11,621 nt of DNA from an uncultured Oscillospiraceae bacterium. GTDB taxonomy: Bacteria; Bacillota; Clostridia; Oscillospirales; Acutalibacteraceae. The position numbers and the translations under genes were made by a program. Location: positions 1-11,621 of the forward strand of contig URGJ01000031.1 in the NCBI GenBank assembly GCA_900547445.1, read 5' to 3'. Shown here piece by piece: positions 7,456 through 11,621 of the stretch. The stretch's first letter is position 1, and each line of letters starts with the position of its first letter. The notes beneath the pieces are model-generated. The model ran no database searches, was not told the origin of the DNA, and was given only the letters and a program-made list of their open reading frames with translations.

Positions 7456-8508
7456 TTACATTTTTTCAATTTCGTCTAAAAGCTCGTCAAGCAGGCGTTC
7501 CTCGGGGATTTTGCGGATAATCTCGCCATGCTTAAAGAGCAGTCCGCAGCCGTCGCCGCCGGCTATGCCGATGTCCGCCTCTCGCGCTTCCCCGGGGCCG
7601 TTTACCGCACAGCCCATAACCGCCACGGTTATATCCTTATTAACTCCCGAAAGTCTTTTTTCAACCTCGCTTGCAAGACCGATAAGGTCAATCTTTGTTC
7701 TTCCGCAGGTGGGGCAGGAGACGAATTTAATCCCGCCGCCCCGAAGTCCCAAGGCTCTCAGCAGCTTAATACCCGATTCCACCTCTTTTACGGGGTCGTC
7801 GGTAAGTGAAATTCTTATTGTAGCGCCGATATTACGCAAAAGCAGTCCGCCTATACCCGCGGCTGATTTTATGGTACCCATTTGCTCCGTTCCCGCCTCG
7901 GTTACCCCTAAGTGCAGGGGATAGCGGCACTTTTCGGCGGCAAGCTCGTAGGCTTTATACATCTTCCTTACATCCGAGCTTTTAAGGGAAAGCACAATAT
8001 CGTCAAAATCGAATTTTTCAAGTAAAGAAATATGGTAAAGCCCGCTTTCCACCATCGCCTCGGGAGTGGGCGAGCCGTATTTTTCGAGTATGCTCTTTTC
8101 AAGCGAGCCCGAATTAACGCCGATTCTTATGGGCACTCCCGCCGTTTTGCAGGCAGCGGCGACCGCTTTAACCTTATCGTCCGAGCCGATATTACCGGGG
8201 TTAATGCGGATTTTATCCGCCCCCGCGTGGACGCTTTCGAGGGCTAATTTATAGTCAAAATGAATGTCGGCGACAACGGGTATCGAAACGCTTTCCTTAA
8301 CGGCGGCAAGGGTTTTCACAGCCTCAATATCGGGCACGGAAATTCTTACAATATTGCACCCCGCCGCTTCTAACAACTTTGCCTGATTAACATTCCCCTC
8401 GACATTATGCGCGGGAACGCAGAGCATCGATTGTACCGTTATGGGTGAGCCGCCGCCGATTGCGACCCCACCTGCGAAAACCTTTTTTGTTTTATCGTTT
8501 GTATACAA
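7456..8508 (-). CDS. ispG: 4-hydroxy-3-methylbut-2-en-1-yl diphosphate synthase (flavodoxin/ferredoxin) IspG
   Basis: IspG is the iron-sulfur enzyme that reductively opens MEcPP to HMBPP, the second-to-last step of the MEP isoprenoid pathway. The product is 350 residues, the usual bacterial two-domain length (TIM barrel then a [4Fe-4S] domain). Visible marks are VADIHFDYKLAL at 79-90, RINPGNIG at 101-108, RIGVNSGSLEK at 128-138, cluster cysteines C265 and C268 (SCPTCGR) and C300 (MGCAVNGPGE), and the catalytic glutamate E307. The usual QSMTNT..TD segment reads QSMLCVPAHN at 27-36. The TTG start is 6 bases after GGGGTGA and begins about 10 residues before the first conserved segment, so no other start fits well. 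It lies between rseP (6-base gap) and polC (18-base gap), in one operon with dxr. Confidence 0.96.
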   Translation of the reverse strand: MYTNDKTKKVFAGGVAIGGGSPITVQSMLCVPAHNVEGNVNQAKLLEAAGCNIVRISVPDIEAVKTLAAVKESVSIPVVADIHFDYKLALESVHAGADKIRINPGNIGSDDKVKAVAAACKTAGVPIRIGVNSGSLEKSILEKYGSPTPEAMVESGLYHISLLEKFDFDDIVLSLKSSDVRKMYKAYELAAEKCRYPLHLGVTEAGTEQMGTIKSAAGIGGLLLRNIGATIRISLTDDPVKEVESGIKLLRALGLRGGGIKFVSCPTCGRTKIDLIGLASEVEKRLSGVNKDITVAVMGCAVNGPGEAREADIGIAGGDGCGLLFKHGEIIRKIPEERLLDELLDEIEKM

Positions 8509-8514
8509 AGTAAA

Positions 8515-8521
8515 TCACCCC
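8515..8521 (-). promoter_or_regulatory. ribosome binding site selecting the TTG start of ispG
   Basis: GGGGTGA on the minus strand contains the rseP stop codon (TGA, 8517-8515) and lies 6 bases before the ispG TTG at 8508-8506, a layout that suggests translational coupling. Confidence 0.7.
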
Positions 8522-9576
8522 GTAATAAGCGACCAAATATCCTTTGCAGTAATAAGCAGCATAAAACCGATTAAAATTGCAAATCCCGCCGCGTGAACCG
8601 CCGCCTCGTACTTTTGCGGTACGGGCTTTCTGAAAATCATTTCTATTAAAATAAACAACAGTCTTCCGCCGTCAAGCGCGGGGATTGGCAGGAGATTGAA
8701 AATGCCTAAATTAATGGTTATAAGCGCCATAATCGGCAGTATGTTTTTAAGGCTCTGCTTTGCCGCCGAGCCTATTACCGCCGTGACCCCTACAGGGCCC
8801 GACACCGCGCTGATACCGTATTTGCCGGTTATAAGGTCGATAAGGGAGCGCCATACCACCGCACAGTAGGAGGCGGCGGTAGAGAAGGTCTGCTTTATAA
8901 ATGACCCCACCGTCTTTTTTATGCCGTAGACCCTGAAATCCACATTTAAATAGCTGATGCCGTTCTCTTCGGAGGTTTCAAAGGCGACATCCTTTAGCTC
9001 TACCTTTTTGCCGTCACGCTTTACGGTAATATCTATTTTCCCGTCCTTTACATTAGTAAAGGCGTAGCTTAAATCGTAGGTGGAGAAAATTTTTCTGCCC
9101 TCGACCGCCACGATTTTATCGTCAATCTGAAGTCCGCTCTGCTCGCTTACCGCATTTTCGGCAAACTCTGCTACCACGGTTGAAGTAAAGCGGCTTTCGG
9201 GAGCAAGAGTTACTCCCACAATTATAAGCCCCAAAAGCAGATTGAAAATAGCCCCCATTGCGACTATAATAAACCGTCTTAAGGGCTTTTTGTTGCAGAA
9301 AGCACGCTCGTCGCCGCTTTCCTCGTCCTCGCCCTCCATAGCGCAATAACCGCCCAAGGGTATAAGATTAACCTTATATTCAGTCTCCTTTCCCTTCTTT
9401 GAAAAGAGCTTTGGACCGAATCCCACCGCGAACTCGTTTACACGCACGCCCAAAAGCTTTGCGGCGATAAAATGCCCAAATTCGTGAATTATAATAAGCA
9501 AAAGGAAAAGAAACACCGCAACAAGATATGGCCACACATTACCCCATACATTTAAAAACGCCGAAATAACAATCAC
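8515..9576 (-). CDS. rseP: Site-2 intramembrane zinc metalloprotease RseP (RasP/YluC family)
   Basis: This is a membrane protease that cuts substrates such as anti-sigma factors or leftover signal peptides within the membrane. It is up to 353 residues. The zinc site HEFGH is at 31-35 in the first membrane helix. A second helix lies around 102-124, a PDZ domain at about 130-210 (SGLQIDDKIVAVEG at 147-160), and the NLLPIPALDGGR motif with the third zinc ligand Asp is at 294-305. A final helix ends near the C-terminus. All catalytic residues are present. The start is uncertain: GTG at 9576 opens the frame after a stop, but the best Shine-Dalgarno-like sequence (AGCAGGTGA) overlaps it. A GTG at codon 14 (9537) would leave a more typical short lead before HEFGH. 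It lies between dxr and ispG, as in many Firmicutes. Confidence 0.94.
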   Translation of the reverse strand: MIVISAFLNVWGNVWPYLVAVFLFLLLIIIHEFGHFIAAKLLGVRVNEFAVGFGPKLFSKKGKETEYKVNLIPLGGYCAMEGEDEESGDERAFCNKKPLRRFIIVAMGAIFNLLLGLIIVGVTLAPESRFTSTVVAEFAENAVSEQSGLQIDDKIVAVEGRKIFSTYDLSYAFTNVKDGKIDITVKRDGKKVELKDVAFETSEENGISYLNVDFRVYGIKKTVGSFIKQTFSTAASYCAVVWRSLIDLITGKYGISAVSGPVGVTAVIGSAAKQSLKNILPIMALITINLGIFNLLPIPALDGGRLLFILIEMIFRKPVPQKYEAAVHAAGFAILIGFMLLITAKDIWSLITG

Positions 9577-9604
9577 CTGCTGAAAATTTTTTTAGAAATT
9601 ATTA

Positions 9605-9628
9605 CGGACGACCGATGGTCCCCCTACG
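9605..9628. repeat. Putative interspersed hairpin repeat in the dxr-rseP spacer
   Basis: This GC-rich island in an AT-rich spacer folds as GACC (9610-9613), loop GAT, GGTC (9617-9620), and can be extended by GG/CC across a two-base bulge, with CCCCTACG after it. I recall similar hairpins with a flanking GTAGGGG in intergenic regions of several clostridial genomes, but I could not check. No coding potential was seen. It may be a decayed copy of such an element. Confidence 0.4.
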
Positions 9629-9645
9629 AAGATTATTTTAATCTT
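9629..9645. repeat. AT-rich inverted repeat
   Basis: AAGATTA (9629-9635) and TAATCTT (9639-9645) form a perfect 7-base inverted repeat around TTT. No U-run follows on either strand, so it is unlikely to be a terminator. Its function is unknown; it sits between the GC-rich hairpin and the heptamer repeat. Confidence 0.4.
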
Positions 9646-9653
9646 AAAACAAT

Positions 9654-9679
9654 AATTACGAATTACGAATTACCAATTA
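9654..9679. repeat. Tandem heptamer repeat AATTACG (about 3.7 copies)
   Basis: AATTACG occurs at 9654-9660 and 9661-9667, then AATTACC at 9668-9674 and a partial AATTA at 9675-9679. The array runs across the dxr stop codon (9665-9663) and encodes the last residues of Dxr. Such arrays can expand or shrink by slippage. Confidence 0.7.
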
Positions 9680-10796
9680 ACTCCCTCGCCGCTCTGTCCG
9701 CCTCAAACACATCCTCTATGGTGTATTCCTTTTTATTATTGACCGAAATGAGGGCTTTTTCCGCCATTTCGGCAATCTGTAAAAATTTAATTCTGCCCTC
9801 AAGGAACAAAGCGACCGCCTCCTCGTTAGCTCCGTTTACCGCCGCGGGGGCAAGACCGCCCCGCTTTACCGCCTCAATGCAAAGGGGCAGACAGCGGAAT
9901 GTCTCGGTATCGGGCTTTTCAAAGGTCAGCGTGCCTATATCCGCAAGGCTTAAATGCTCGAAGGCAAAATCCGCCCGCTCTGGATAGGTTAAGGCGTACT
10001 GAATAGGAAGTCTCATATCGGGCGTGCCTAACTGGGCAATAACCGCCCCGTCGGACAGCTCAATTCCCGAATGAACTATACTCTGCCTGTGGACTAACAC
10101 CTCTATATCATCGGGTGCAACATCGAAAAGCCTCACCGCCTCTATAACCTCAAGCCCCTTGTTCATAAGGGTGGCGGAATCCACCGTGATTTTCGCCCCC
10201 ATAGACCAATTAGGGTGGTTAAGCGCGTCCTTTACGGTAACGCTTTCAAGCTCTTCTTTGGTCTTGCCGTAAAACGGGCCTCCCGAGGCGGTGAGCAGTA
10301 TTTTCTTAAGCGAGCCTTTGGGAGCGCCCTGTAAAGACTGAAAAATCGCCGAATGCTCGCTGTCAACGGGCAAAAGCTTTACCCCTGTTTCGTCAAGTCT
10401 GCGGTTGACAATTTCGCCCCCCGCCACAAGTGTTTCCTTGTTTGCAAGGGCTATTGTTTTTTTGGCGTCAATCGCTGCAAGGGTAGGTCTTAGCCCCGCA
10501 ATGCCGACAATAGCGTTTAAAACAATGTCACCCTCATACTGTGCGGCGGCGCAGACCCCCTCCCCGCCTGAAATCACCTTAATATCGGTATCCGCAAGGC
10601 GGACTTTAAGGTCGTTTGCCGCTTGTTTATCCGAAACGGCGACAATATCCGGCTTAAATTTTCTCGCCTGTTTTTCAAGAAGCTCGGTGTTTTTCCCTGC
10701 CGCCAAAGCGGTTACCTTATAGCCGTTTCTTTCGGCAACCTCTAACGCCTGAACGCCTATTGAGCCTGTGGAGCCTAAAATTATCAGTTTTTTCAT
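9663..10796 (-). CDS. dxr: 1-deoxy-D-xylulose 5-phosphate reductoisomerase Dxr (IspC)
   Basis: Dxr converts DXP to MEP with NADPH and a divalent metal, the first committed step of the MEP isoprenoid pathway and the target of fosmidomycin. From the ATG at 10796 it is 377 residues, the normal length. The nucleotide-binding GSTGSIG is at 8-14, ALANKETLVAGGE at 116-128, and the metal and substrate site VDSEHS at 144-149 (D145, E147). LTASGGPF is at 168-175, NHPNWSMGAKITVDSATLMN at 193-212, and the third metal ligand E216 is in the KGLEVIEA segment. A GTG directly before the ATG could also start it. The ATG is 8 bases after GGGG and shares one base with the cdsA stop codon, so coupling is likely. 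The extreme C-terminus (IGNS) comes from a tandem repeat. Confidence 0.96.
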   Translation of the reverse strand: MKKLIILGSTGSIGVQALEVAERNGYKVTALAAGKNTELLEKQARKFKPDIVAVSDKQAANDLKVRLADTDIKVISGGEGVCAAAQYEGDIVLNAIVGIAGLRPTLAAIDAKKTIALANKETLVAGGEIVNRRLDETGVKLLPVDSEHSAIFQSLQGAPKGSLKKILLTASGGPFYGKTKEELESVTVKDALNHPNWSMGAKITVDSATLMNKGLEVIEAVRLFDVAPDDIEVLVHRQSIVHSGIELSDGAVIAQLGTPDMRLPIQYALTYPERADFAFEHLSLADIGTLTFEKPDTETFRCLPLCIEAVKRGGLAPAAVNGANEEAVALFLEGRIKFLQIAEMAEKALISVNNKKEYTIEDVFEADRAARELIGNS

Positions 10797-11621
10797 CACA
10801 TTATCCCCGCGGTTACAAAGATTGAAAAGAGGGGGGCTATCATAATTATACTATCAAATCTGTCAAGTATTCCACCGTGACCCGGAATTAAATTCCCGTA
10901 ATCCTTAATTCCCGCCGTGCGCTTTATAGCCGAGGCGAAAAGGTCGCCTATCATTCCTAAAATACAGAAAGGAACTGTTAAAAGAAGGGCGGCTAAAAGC
11001 TTTTCGGTAACAGAAAAGGCGAAAACCAAAATAAGGGATACGACAATGCTCGACATAATTCCACCCACAGCCCCCTCAACGGTTTTTTTAGGGCTTATCT
11101 CGGGGCAGAGCTTGTGCCGACCTAATGTACTGCCCACAAAGTAAGCACCCATATCGCAAATGCTGGAAAAATTAAGGAGCAAAAGCAGATAGAAAATGCC
11201 GTCCATATGCGAAATTATACCGCCCAAACAGCTAAAAGCATAGGCGTAGGGCAGCGGAAATCCGAACAGGGCGGCAATCTGCGCCAAACCGAAATCCTTG
11301 TGATTTGTGAGAATAACTATTGCCGCAAAGATAAAATAGAGTATAATAAGCCCCGAAAAAACGTAAGACCAATAATTGTAAAATTTCGTTGATTGGGATA
11401 CTACTGTATCCGCGGAATAGGGAAAAAATGAATATATTAAACCTTGTAAATTCTCATCCGCTCCCACAACGAAAAGCACCGAAAAGGCGCACGCACCTAT
11501 AAGCGCCGCCTTCGACTTGATTCCCGCCGCGTTATGCAGGAGTTCATAAATCGCAACCGCCGTTACGGCGGGGGTAAAAAAAGTTATAAAAACAATCGAC
11601 GCCGCCACTAACGTATTATCC
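10796..11621 (-). CDS. cdsA: Phosphatidate cytidylyltransferase CdsA (5' end outside the window)
   Basis: CdsA is the membrane enzyme that makes CDP-diacylglycerol from phosphatidate and CTP, the branch point to bacterial phospholipids. The frame is open to the window edge. A GTG at 11608 could give 270 residues, but the sequence from there already looks like the second half of the first helical region, ahead of the AIYELL segment, and no ribosome binding site is visible before it. I therefore treat the gene as partial. Several hydrophobic helices follow. The family signature lies at 10850-10933: SAIKRTAGIKD followed by LIPGHGGILDRFDS, with the conserved Lys-Asp, His-Gly-Gly and Asp-Arg-Asp-Ser elements present. 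It is the first visible gene of the minus-strand operon and overlaps dxr by one base; uppS and frr often lie upstream in relatives. Confidence 0.95.
   Translation of the reverse strand, partial: DNTLVAASIVFITFFTPAVTAVAIYELLHNAAGIKSKAALIGACAFSVLFVVGADENLQGLIYSFFPYSADTVVSQSTKFYNYWSYVFSGLIILYFIFAAIVILTNHKDFGLAQIAALFGFPLPYAYAFSCLGGIISHMDGIFYLLLLLNFSSICDMGAYFVGSTLGRHKLCPEISPKKTVEGAVGGIMSSIVVSLILVFAFSVTEKLLAALLLTVPFCILGMIGDLFASAIKRTAGIKDYGNLIPGHGGILDRFDSIIMIAPLFSIFVTAGIM

Noticed and set aside
7367..7924. 185-codon open frame on the plus strand across polC/ispG
   Set aside because: It is fully antisense to the polC start and ispG, both of which have strong motifs. Its Ser/Pro-rich composition is typical of a shadow frame.
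9629..9645. Intrinsic terminator after dxr
   Set aside because: The AT-rich hairpin has no U-run on the minus strand, and the operon would be cut between dxr and rseP.
9577..9662. Internal promoter for rseP in the 86-base spacer
   Set aside because: AT-rich words exist on the minus strand, but no -35/-10 pair with 16-18 base spacing was convincing.

Overview
The window carries two convergent housekeeping operons from a low-to-mid GC Firmicute, most likely a clostridial anaerobe near Oscillospiraceae/Ruminococcaceae. The evidence is a Gram-positive-type PolC replicase, the Firmicutes gene order cdsA-dxr-rseP-ispG-polC, strong GGAGG-type ribosome binding sites, and frequent TTG/GTG starts. The family-level placement is an inference from general resemblance. 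No phage, transposase, CRISPR, rRNA or tRNA was seen.

Plus strand (1-3604): a tightly packed livH-livM-livG-livF set encodes the two permeases and two ATPases of a branched-chain amino acid type ABC importer. The solute-binding protein (livK) is not in the window; it is probably upstream or elsewhere. The operon ends in a clear hairpin terminator at 3570-3604, which also has U-rich sequence on the other strand and so may stop both converging operons.

Minus strand (11621 to 3613, read right to left): cdsA (5' end beyond the window), dxr, rseP, ispG and polC. CdsA makes CDP-diacylglycerol for phospholipids. Dxr and IspG are the second and the second-to-last enzymes of the MEP isoprenoid pathway, which feeds undecaprenyl carriers. 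RseP is a membrane site-2 protease. PolC is the replicative polymerase. Genes are separated by -1 to 18 bases, except for an 86-base gap between dxr and rseP that holds repeat-like sequence. No stretch over 300 bases lacks a gene.

The main point of interest is PolC. At 1274 residues it lacks the 3'-5' proofreading exonuclease domain that normally interrupts its PHP domain, although the PHP ligands, polymerase motifs, zinc cysteines and clamp-binding tail remain. Secondary points are the dxr-rseP spacer, which has a heptamer tandem repeat that supplies the dxr stop codon plus a hairpin element, an acidic tail on LivM, and an altered substrate-loop segment in IspG. I did not find evidence for an entirely new system; most of the window is ordinary core genome.
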